From assembly GCA_021776145.1 (NCBI GenBank), contig JAJFGM010000084.1, forward strand, positions 1 through 7,351: a stretch of 7,351 nucleotides of DNA, read 5' to 3'. This DNA comes from Kiloniellaceae bacterium. Lineage in GTDB: Bacteria; Pseudomonadota; Alphaproteobacteria; Kiloniellales; Kiloniellaceae. Under the pieces are notes generated by a model. It ran no database searches and had not been told where the DNA came from. It saw nothing but the letters and a program-made list of their open reading frames with translations. Shown here one piece after another: positions 1-5,715 of the stretch. How positions within the stretch are numbered: the stretch's first letter is position 1; each line of letters begins with the position of its first letter. Made by a program: the position numbers and the translations under genes.

Positions 1-44
1 GCAAGGTCGCGGCGCACGCGATCGATCGTTACCTGCGCGGTTAG
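1..44 (+). CDS. preT: Probable PreT subunit of dihydropyrimidine dehydrogenase, C-terminal end only
   Basis: Only the last 13 complete codons and the TAG stop (42-44) are visible, reading KVAAHAIDRYLRG. This tail resembles the C-terminus of FAD/NAD(P)-dependent oxidoreductases of the GltD-small-subunit type, in which a final helix of the form AAxAIDRYL follows the FAD-binding segment. PreT belongs to that family: it takes electrons from NADH and passes them through FAD and Fe-S clusters to PreA. The assignment rests on this short tail and on its position 40 bases upstream of preA, in the same orientation, which is the usual preT-preA order. Another GltD-like oxidoreductase cannot be excluded from 13 residues. 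Confidence 0.7.
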   Translation, partial: KVAAHAIDRYLRG

Positions 45-73
45 CTGATCTTGGCCCGCGTGAACCCCTGATC

Positions 74-80
74 AGGAGAG
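74..80 (+). promoter_or_regulatory. Ribosome binding site of preA
   Basis: AGGAGAG at 74-80 gives a strong Shine-Dalgarno match, with AGGAG ending 6 bases before the ATG at 85. It fixes the preA start at 85. The protein beginning there (MADLRCDIAG) has the normal N-terminus for the family. Confidence 0.8.
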
Positions 81-84
81 TGGC

Positions 85-1362
85 ATGGCAGACCTTCGCT
101 GTGACATCGCCGGTGTAAAGTCCCCGAATCCCTTCTGGCTCGCTTCGGCGCCGCCGACCGACAAGGACTACAACGTCGTGCGCGCCTTCAAGGCGGGTTG
201 GGGCGGCGTCGTCTGGAAGACGTTGGGCGAAGATCCGCCCATCGTCAACGTCTCCTCGCGCTATGGCGCGGTTTCGTACAACGGCCAGCAGATCATGGGC
301 TTCAACAACATCGAGCTGATCACCGACCGGCCGCTCGACATCAATCTGCGCGAAATCAAGCAGGTCAAGCGCGACTGGCCCGACCGTGCCATGGTGGTCT
401 CGCTGATGGTGCCCTGCGAAGAGGAGAACTGGGCCAAGATCCTCAAACGGGTCGAGGAGACCGACGCCGACGCCGTCGAACTCAACTTCGGCTGCCCGCA
501 TGGCATGTCCGAACGCGGCATGGGCGCGGCCGTCGGCCAGGTACCGGAGTACATCGAGATGGTGACGCGCTGGTGCAAGGCGCACACCCGCATGCCGGTC
601 TTTGTCAAGCTGACACCCAACGTCACCAACATCCTCGGCCCGGCGCACGCCGCCCATGCCGGCGGCGGCGACGCGGTGTCGCTGATCAACACCATCAACT
701 CGATCACCAACGTCGACCTCGACGCCATGGCGCCGATGCCGACGGTCAACGGCAAGGGCGCGCACGGCGGCTATTGCGGTCCCGCGGTCAAGCCGATCGC
801 CCTCCACATGGTGGCCGAAATCGCCCGCGATACGGAACTACCGGGCCTGCCGATATCTGGTATCGGCGGCATCTCCACCTGGCGCGACGCGGCCGAGTTC
901 ATCGCCCTGGGCTGTGGTTCGGTGCAGGTCTGCACAGCCGCCATGCACTACGGCTTCAAGATCGTCGACGACCTGATCGACGGCCTCGGCAACTGGATGG
1001 ATTCCAAGGGCTACGCCACGCTCGAGGCGTTCCGCGGCGCGGCGGTGCCAAACGTCGTCAACTGGCAGGATCTCGACATGAACTACGAGATCATCGCCGA
1101 CATCGACCAGGAACTCTGCATCAAATGCGGCCTGTGTCACATCTCTTGCGAGGACACCTCGCACCAGGCCATTGCCGCCATCCGGGTCGACGGTGCCCGC
1201 CGCTACGAAGTTATTGCCGAAGAGTGCGTGGGTTGTAATCTATGCCTGCACGCCTGCCCGGTTGAAGGTTGCATCACCATGAAGCAGATCGACAACGGCA
1301 AGCCCTACATGAACTGGACGCAGGATCCGCGCAATCCGCTACGCGTCGACGCCGCCGAGTGA
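85..1362 (+). CDS. preA: NAD-dependent dihydropyrimidine dehydrogenase, catalytic subunit PreA
   Basis: PreA reduces uracil and thymine to 5,6-dihydrouracil and 5,6-dihydrothymine in the cytoplasm, the first step of reductive pyrimidine breakdown, using electrons supplied by PreT. The 425-residue protein has the usual length. Residues about 1-310 form an FMN-binding dihydroorotate-dehydrogenase-like barrel. The active-site loop NFGCPHGMSERGMG carries the likely catalytic Cys137. Asn75, Asn134, Asn202 and Thr203 lie at the same spacings from Cys137 as the pyrimidine-binding residues of mammalian dihydropyrimidine dehydrogenase, as I recall its numbering. The C-terminal part is a two-cluster ferredoxin module with CxxCxxCxxxC motifs at Cys345/348/351/355 and Cys381/384/387/391, each expected to hold one [4Fe-4S] cluster. 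Nothing is missing or broken. It lies 40 bases after the probable preT end, so the two are almost surely co-transcribed. Close family alternatives are weak, because the barrel and the ferredoxin module occur together here. Confidence 0.95.
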   Translation: MADLRCDIAGVKSPNPFWLASAPPTDKDYNVVRAFKAGWGGVVWKTLGEDPPIVNVSSRYGAVSYNGQQIMGFNNIELITDRPLDINLREIKQVKRDWPDRAMVVSLMVPCEEENWAKILKRVEETDADAVELNFGCPHGMSERGMGAAVGQVPEYIEMVTRWCKAHTRMPVFVKLTPNVTNILGPAHAAHAGGGDAVSLINTINSITNVDLDAMAPMPTVNGKGAHGGYCGPAVKPIALHMVAEIARDTELPGLPISGIGGISTWRDAAEFIALGCGSVQVCTAAMHYGFKIVDDLIDGLGNWMDSKGYATLEAFRGAAVPNVVNWQDLDMNYEIIADIDQELCIKCGLCHISCEDTSHQAIAAIRVDGARRYEVIAEECVGCNLCLHACPVEGCITMKQIDNGKPYMNWTQDPRNPLRVDAAE

Positions 1363-1384
1363 TTTGGCAAGCGTGGCAGAGCGC

Positions 1385-1413
1385 AAGCTTGTCACGGACT
1401 CAGTTTGTCACGG
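1385..1413 (+). repeat. Tandem pair of a TTGTCACGG element in the preA-carbamoylase gap
   Basis: TTGTCACGG occurs exactly at 1389-1397 and 1405-1413, 16 bases apart. The longer unit AAGCTTGTCACGG (1385-1397) matches the second copy (1401-1413) at 11 of 13 positions. The pair lies in the 110-base gap between preA and the hydrolase gene, about 60-85 bases before its start. It could be a protein-binding site or chance. No promoter with good -35 and -10 boxes is visible beside it. Confidence 0.3.
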
Positions 1414-1472
1414 GTAAAGTCGACGATGATGGATTTTGACGCGGCAGCGCGCAATCGGGAGCAGAAAACGAT

Positions 1473-2705
1473 ATGAAAAACATGCGGATCAACGGCCAAC
1501 GCCTGTGGGACAGCCTGATGGAGATGGCCAAGATCGGGGCGACGGAAAAGGGCGGAAACTGCCGTCTCGCCCTCACCGATCTTGATAAACAAGGTCGCGA
1601 TCTCTTCGTCAGTTGGTGCGAAGAAGCCGGCTGCAGTATCCGCGTCGACAAGATGGGCAATATCTTCGCCCGCCGGCCGGGCCGCGACAACAGCCTGCCG
1701 CCGGTCATGACCGGCAGCCACCTCGACACCCAGCCGACCGGTGGCAAGTTCGACGGCGTTTTCGGCGTGCTTGCGGGGCTGGAAGTGATCCGTACCCTCA
1801 ACGACTTCGACTATGAGACCGAGGCCCCGGTCGAGGCGGCGGTCTGGACCAACGAGGAAGGCTCGCGCTTCGCCCCGGCGATGGTTGCGTCCGGCGTTTT
1901 CGCCGGCGTCTTCGACCTGGAGTACGGCCACAGCCGCGCCGATCTCGACGGCAAGACCATGGGCGAAGAGCTTGAGCGTATCGGCTATCTCGGCGACGAG
2001 CCCTGCGGCGGCCGAGAGATCCGTGCGTTCTTCGAGGCCCACATCGAACAGGGACCGATCCTCGAGGCCGAGGAAAAGACCATCGGCGTCCTGACCGGCG
2101 CCCAGGGTCAACGCTGGTTCGAGATCACCCTCACCGGGGCCGAGTCGCATGCCGGCACGACACCGATGGACAGGCGCCGCGACGCGCTGCTCGGTGCCGC
2201 AAAGATCGTCACCGCGGTGAACGAGATCGCCCTGGCGCACGCACCCAACGCCGTCACCACGGTTGGCCTCTTGCAGGTCAGCCCGAACTCGCGCAACACC
2301 ATTCCCGGTGAGGTCTTCTTCGCCGTCGACCTGCGGCATCCCACCGACGAGCAGCTGTCGGCCATGGCCGACGAACTGCGCGCCATATGCGACCGCGTCT
2401 GCGAGGCCGACGGCCTGGAGAGCGAGGTCACGGAAATCTGGTATTCGCCGCCCATCGTTTTCAACGCGGATTGCGTCGCGGCCGTGCGCAAGGCCGCCGA
2501 GGGCGCCGGTTTCGCACACCGCGACATCATTTCCGGTGCCGGCCACGATGCCTGTTACATCAGCCGAGTTGCGCCGACGGGCATGATCTTCGTACCCTGC
2601 AAGGACGGCATCAGCCACAACGAGATTGAGAGCGCCACGCCGGACGATCTCGCCGCCGGCTGCGACGTCCTGCTCCAGGCCATGGTGGAACGGGCTTCGG
2701 CCTGA
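1473..2705 (+). CDS. pydC: Zn-dependent beta-ureidopropionase / N-carbamoyl-amino-acid hydrolase (M20 family)
   Basis: The enzyme hydrolyses N-carbamoyl-beta-alanine (or the thymine-derived beta-aminoisobutyrate analogue) to the amino acid, CO2 and ammonia, the last step of reductive pyrimidine breakdown. Its 410 residues match the hydantoinase/carbamoylase branch of the M20 metallopeptidase fold. The two-metal site is complete: His83 in GSHLDT, Asp94 in GGKFDG, Glu128-Glu129 in TNEEG, His190 in FEAHIEQG and His382 in GISHNE. ESHAGTTPMD (224-233), with His226, and DLRHP, with Arg288, belong to the lid and substrate-binding region. The start at 1473 has GGGAG at 1457-1461, 11 bases upstream. 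An in-frame ATG at 1482 (MRINGQRLW) would fit the family N-terminus equally well but sits farther from that site. It lies 110 bases after preA. Family members also act on N-carbamoyl-L-amino acids (amaB/hyuC), so the pyrimidine role comes from context. Confidence 0.88.
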   Translation: MKNMRINGQRLWDSLMEMAKIGATEKGGNCRLALTDLDKQGRDLFVSWCEEAGCSIRVDKMGNIFARRPGRDNSLPPVMTGSHLDTQPTGGKFDGVFGVLAGLEVIRTLNDFDYETEAPVEAAVWTNEEGSRFAPAMVASGVFAGVFDLEYGHSRADLDGKTMGEELERIGYLGDEPCGGREIRAFFEAHIEQGPILEAEEKTIGVLTGAQGQRWFEITLTGAESHAGTTPMDRRRDALLGAAKIVTAVNEIALAHAPNAVTTVGLLQVSPNSRNTIPGEVFFAVDLRHPTDEQLSAMADELRAICDRVCEADGLESEVTEIWYSPPIVFNADCVAAVRKAAEGAGFAHRDIISGAGHDACYISRVAPTGMIFVPCKDGISHNEIESATPDDLAAGCDVLLQAMVERASA

Positions 2706-2706
2706 A

Positions 2707-2738
2707 CGGTCCCGCTGCGGCAAGCGCAGCCGGGACCG
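2707..2738 (+). other. Strong intercistronic hairpin between carbamoylase and ABC transporter genes
   Basis: The left arm CGGTCCCG (2707-2714) pairs fully with CGGGACCG (2731-2738). The stem continues with CTGCG (2715-2719) pairing with CGCAG (2725-2729), leaving a 5-base loop and one bulged C at 2730. It starts one base after the hydrolase stop codon and ends 15 bases before the ATPase start. Only a short TTT (2742-2744) follows after AAG, so it does not look like an efficient rho-independent terminator. It more likely acts as an mRNA stability or processing stem, or as a leaky attenuator. Confidence 0.6.
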
Positions 2739-2753
2739 AAGTTTAGAGGGGGT

Positions 2754-3584
2754 ATGCAAGGTTTGGCCGCAACAAGCGCGCCGTCGGACGCTGAGGCAGC
2801 GGGGACCGCGGCGGTCATCCAGATCGATGGCCTTTCCCTGACCTTCGAGACCGGCGACGGCCCCGTCTATGCCCTTTCCGAGGTCGACCTGACGGTCGAC
2901 AAGGGCGATTTCGTCTCGTTCATCGGGCCGTCCGGCTGTGGCAAGACCACGCTGGTGCGGGTTATCGCCGACCTTGAACAGCCGACGGCCGGCCATATCA
3001 GTGTCGAGGGCGTGACCCCGCACCAGGCGCGCCTGGGCCGCATCTACGGTTACGTCTTTCAGGCACCGGTGCTGTATCCCTGGCGCACTGTCGAGCGCAA
3101 CGTCACCCTGCCGTTGGAGGTCATGGGCCTGAGCGGCCCGGAGCGCAGCCAGCGCGCCGCCCGCTATCTAGAACTGGTCAACCTCAAGGGTTTCGAGAAG
3201 AAATTTCCCTGGCAGCTCTCGGGCGGCATGCAGCAGCGCGTCTCAATCGCCCGAGCGCTCTCCTTCGAGCCCGAAATGCTACTGATGGACGAGCCCTTCG
3301 GGGCCCTGGACGAAATCACCCGCGACCACCTGAACGAACAGCTGCTGCGGCTTTGGGAGCGGACCCAAAAGACCGTGGTCTTCGTCACCCATTCGATTCC
3401 CGAAGCCGTGTTCCTGTCGTCCAAGATCGTCGTCATGTCGCCGCGCCCCGGGCGCATCATCGACGTCATCGACTGCAATCTGCGACCCGACCGCACTCTC
3501 GACGTGCGCGAGACGCCGGAGTTTCTTGAAATCGCCCACAGGGTGCGTGAAGGCCTGCGGGCCGGGCACAGTTATGACGACTGA
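2754..3584 (+). CDS. ABC transporter ATP-binding protein, NitT/TauT/SsuB type
   Basis: This is the cytoplasmic ATPase that powers the importer encoded by the following genes. All nucleotide-binding motifs are present in its 276 residues: Walker A GPSGCGKTT (58-66), Q-loop Gln103, signature LSGGMQQR (155-162), Walker B LLMDEPF (176-182), D-loop ALD (184-186) and switch His213 in VTHSIPEA. The sequence around the D-loop and the VMSPRPGRI stretch near 227 are typical of the nitrate/sulfonate/taurine and thiamine-precursor importer ATPases. The conserved domain begins near residue 21, so the first 20 residues (Ala/Ser-rich) are an extra tail. The start at 2754 is preceded by AGAGG (2745-2749) with only 4 bases of spacing. 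The last 11 bases overlap the first permease gene, so the two are translated together. The context suggests a pyrimidine or related substrate; the ATPase itself does not reveal it. Confidence 0.93.
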   Translation: MQGLAATSAPSDAEAAGTAAVIQIDGLSLTFETGDGPVYALSEVDLTVDKGDFVSFIGPSGCGKTTLVRVIADLEQPTAGHISVEGVTPHQARLGRIYGYVFQAPVLYPWRTVERNVTLPLEVMGLSGPERSQRAARYLELVNLKGFEKKFPWQLSGGMQQRVSIARALSFEPEMLLMDEPFGALDEITRDHLNEQLLRLWERTQKTVVFVTHSIPEAVFLSSKIVVMSPRPGRIIDVIDCNLRPDRTLDVRETPEFLEIAHRVREGLRAGHSYDD

Positions 3585-4506
3585 AGCGGCAGGCACGGCA
3601 CGCCCGGCCCCCTTGGCCGGTACCTTGATCGCATTGAGGCGGGGCCGCGCCGGGCCGGTTCTGCTGGTCTGCCTTGTCCTGCTCGGACTTTGGTACCTTG
3701 GCGCCGCCGCCTTGAACGCCGACCGGGTGGCACAGACGCACGAACGCGCCGGAACACCGCAACCGGGCCTCGGCGCCTTCCTCGACGAAGCCTGGTCGCA
3801 GGACCGCCCGCTGTTGCCGGCGCCGCACCAGGTCATCATCGAGCTCAACAAGACCGTCTTCGACAAGAAGATCACCTCAAAGCGCAGCCTCGTCTTCCAC
3901 TCCTGGGTAACGCTGTCCTCGACCCTGCTCGGTTTCCTCATGGGCACGGCGCTGGGCATCACCTTGGCGGTCGGCATCGTTTATGTGCGCACGCTCGACC
4001 GCAGCCTGATGCCCTGGATCATCACCTCGCAAACCATCCCGATTCTCGCCGTGGCGCCGATGGTCATCGTCGTGCTCGGCGCCATCGGGCTGACCGGGCT
4101 GGTGCCCAAGGCCATCATCTCGATGTACCTTTGCTTCTTTCCGGTTGTCATCGGCATGGTCAAGGGCCTGCGCTCGCCGGATCCTCTGCAGCTCGACCTC
4201 ATGCGCACCTACAGCGCCAACAGGGCGCAGGTCTTTTGGAAGCTGCGGTTGCCGGCCTCCCTGCCCTTCCTTTTCGCCAGCCTCAAGGTCGCCATCGCCA
4301 TTAGCCTGGTCGGCGCCATCGTCGGCGAGTTGCCGACCGGCGCCCAAGCCGGCCTCGGCGCGCGCCTGCTGGCCGGCTCCTACTACGGCCAGACCATCCA
4401 GATCTGGTCGGCCCTGGTCATGGCCTCGCTTCTGGCCGGCGCCCTGGTGGCCCTGGTCGGCGCCGTCGAGGGTGTCGTGTTGCGGCGCTCGGGAGCCCAG
4501 CCATGA
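3574..4506 (+). CDS. ABC transporter permease 1 (binding-protein-dependent, NitT/TauT type)
   Basis: This is one of two inner-membrane subunits of the importer. From the ATG at 3574 it is 310 residues. Hydrophobic segments lie at roughly 28-47, 109-138, 145-170, 177-198, 235-255 and 277-300. The cytoplasmic loop that docks on the ATPase is recognisable at about 209-240 (DLMRTYSA then KLRLPASLPFLFASLK). It corresponds to the EAA loop of the BPD_transp_1 family, with the consensus partly degenerate. A stretch of about 60 residues between the first and second membrane segments (48-108), containing LPAPHQVI, is expected to be periplasmic. I chose ATG 3574 because it overlaps the ATPase gene by 11 bases; a TTG at 3526 would add 16 residues and a long overlap without a good ribosome site. 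The 3' end overlaps the next gene as ATGA (4503-4506), so the two permeases are probably translated in step. Confidence 0.9.
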   Translation: MTTEAAGTARPAPLAGTLIALRRGRAGPVLLVCLVLLGLWYLGAAALNADRVAQTHERAGTPQPGLGAFLDEAWSQDRPLLPAPHQVIIELNKTVFDKKITSKRSLVFHSWVTLSSTLLGFLMGTALGITLAVGIVYVRTLDRSLMPWIITSQTIPILAVAPMVIVVLGAIGLTGLVPKAIISMYLCFFPVVIGMVKGLRSPDPLQLDLMRTYSANRAQVFWKLRLPASLPFLFASLKVAIAISLVGAIVGELPTGAQAGLGARLLAGSYYGQTIQIWSALVMASLLAGALVALVGAVEGVVLRRSGAQP

Positions 4507-5654
4507 GTGCAACCGCGGGTGGCGGCGCGAAACAGCGAGACTGGCCGAGCCGCCTGTTTATCCTCGCCGGACTCGCCGCCATGGCTCTGGACGGTTTGGC
4601 CAGCGAGGCCCAGGCGGTGGGTTGGTGGCGCGGCGACGTAACCCTGCTGGCGACGCTCTTCGCGCTCGCCATCGCCGGCTGGTCGGCCTGGCGGCGCCTT
4701 CAGGGACTCGCCGCGGCGATGATTCTCGGCCTTGCTTTCGCGGCCGGCACCGTGGCGCCGTTGGCTGCCGTCAGCGCCGGCATCGAGGGGCGCAGTGCCC
4801 CGGCGCTCTGGCTCTATGTGCTGAGCCTCGGCTTCCTCGCCTGGCGCGCCATGGACGCCTTCTCCGCCGCCAATCCGCCACAGCCGGCCGCCCAACGCCT
4901 GGTGTCGCTGCTGGTGCCGGCCCTCTTCGGACTGTGGCTGCTCTACCTGTGGGAGGTTCTGGTCGTCGGCCTCGCCGTCCCGTCCGTGCTGCTGCCGCCG
5001 CCCAGCGCCATCGCCGATGTCTTTGGCCGCAGCACCTCGGTGCTTTGGGCCGACTTTCAGCAGACCTTCATCAAGGCGGTCATCCCCGGCTATCTCATGG
5101 GTTGCGGTTCGGGTTTCCTGGTCGCTTTGCTGGTCGACCGCGTGCCCTTCCTGCAGCGCGGCCTGTTGCCGCTCGGCAACTTCGTCAGCGCCATCCCGAT
5201 CGTCGGCATCGCCCCCATCATGGTCATGTGGTTCGGTTTCGACTGGCAGTCGAAGGCAGCGGTGGTGGTCATCATGACCTTCTTTCCCATGCTGGTGAAC
5301 GCCATCGCCGGGCTGGAAGCCTCGAGCGCCATGGAACGCGACCTCATGCGTTCCTATGCGGCGAGCTATTGGGGCACGCTATTGCGGCTGCGCCTGCCCA
5401 ACGCCCTGCCGTTCCTCTTCAACGCGCTGAAAATCAATTCGACGCTGGCGCTGATCGGCGCCATCGTTGCGGAATTCTTTGGAACGCCTATCGTGGGGAT
5501 GGGATTTCGCATCTCCACAGAGGTCGGGCGCATGAACATCGATCTGGTCTGGGCGTCGATCGCGGTCGCCGCGCTTGCCGGATCCCTGTTCTACGGTGCC
5601 CTGGCGATGCTGGAACGGGCCCTGACATTCTGGCATCCCTCGTATAGAAGTTAG
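4503..5654 (+). CDS. ABC transporter permease 2 with extended hydrophobic N-terminus
   Basis: This is the second membrane subunit, 383 residues, which is about 100 longer than usual for the family. Residues about 134-375 form the normal permease core: a membrane segment at 134-156, LPPPSAI at 164-170, further membrane segments, and the ATPase-docking loop at 280-311 (DLMRSYAA then RLRLPNALPFLFNALK). That loop closely resembles the one in the preceding permease, so the pair probably arose by duplication and forms a heterodimer. The first 125 residues add about four hydrophobic stretches (roughly 17-37, 46-64, 67-92, 100-117) with no counterpart in permease 1. There is no frameshift or internal stop, and the reading frame continues smoothly into the core, so the extension appears real. 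The start codon overlaps the stop of permease 1 by 4 bases (ATGA), a standard coupling arrangement that supports this start. Confidence 0.9.
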   Translation: MSATAGGGAKQRDWPSRLFILAGLAAMALDGLASEAQAVGWWRGDVTLLATLFALAIAGWSAWRRLQGLAAAMILGLAFAAGTVAPLAAVSAGIEGRSAPALWLYVLSLGFLAWRAMDAFSAANPPQPAAQRLVSLLVPALFGLWLLYLWEVLVVGLAVPSVLLPPPSAIADVFGRSTSVLWADFQQTFIKAVIPGYLMGCGSGFLVALLVDRVPFLQRGLLPLGNFVSAIPIVGIAPIMVMWFGFDWQSKAAVVVIMTFFPMLVNAIAGLEASSAMERDLMRSYAASYWGTLLRLRLPNALPFLFNALKINSTLALIGAIVAEFFGTPIVGMGFRISTEVGRMNIDLVWASIAVAALAGSLFYGALAMLERALTFWHPSYRS

Positions 5655-5705
5655 GGACCCGATGAACACGTGAACCAATGAAGAAGAAACAAACCCAGTT
5701 TTGAC

Positions 5706-5711
5706 AGGAGG
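5706..5711 (+). promoter_or_regulatory. Consensus ribosome binding site of the substrate-binding protein gene
   Basis: A perfect AGGAGG ends 4 bases before the ATG at 5716. It decides the start: an in-frame TTG at 5701 lies upstream of this site and would only add MTGGT before the signal peptide. It is the strongest ribosome site among the genes of this unit, consistent with a binding protein made in excess over its membrane partners. Confidence 0.85.
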
Positions 5712-5715
5712 CACT

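Noticed and set aside
45..75. CTGATC (45-50) and GATCAG (70-75) as a hairpin near the preA ribosome site
   Set aside because: Six base pairs around a 19-base loop is weak and expected by chance; it touches only the edge of the ribosome site.
1392..3023. A 543-codon open frame on the minus strand opposite the carbamoylase and the start of the ATPase gene
   Set aside because: It mirrors two genes with intact catalytic motifs on the plus strand, spans the gap between them and shows no recognisable domain. Long antisense frames are common in GC-rich genomes.
4145..5647. A 500-codon plus-strand frame across both permease genes
   Set aside because: Its translation is Arg/Ala/Pro-rich with no domain, and it overlaps two well-supported permeases in another frame; it is a compositional shadow.
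5678..5704. Eight-codon frame MKKKQTQF between permease 2 and the binding protein gene
   Set aside because: Too short, no ribosome site of its own, and no overlap coupling with the next gene.
5701..5706. Perfect TTGACA resembling a -35 promoter box before the binding protein gene
   Set aside because: No -10-like sequence occurs at 16-18 bases downstream, which is already inside the coding region, and it overlaps the ribosome binding site; transcription from it would lack the translation start.
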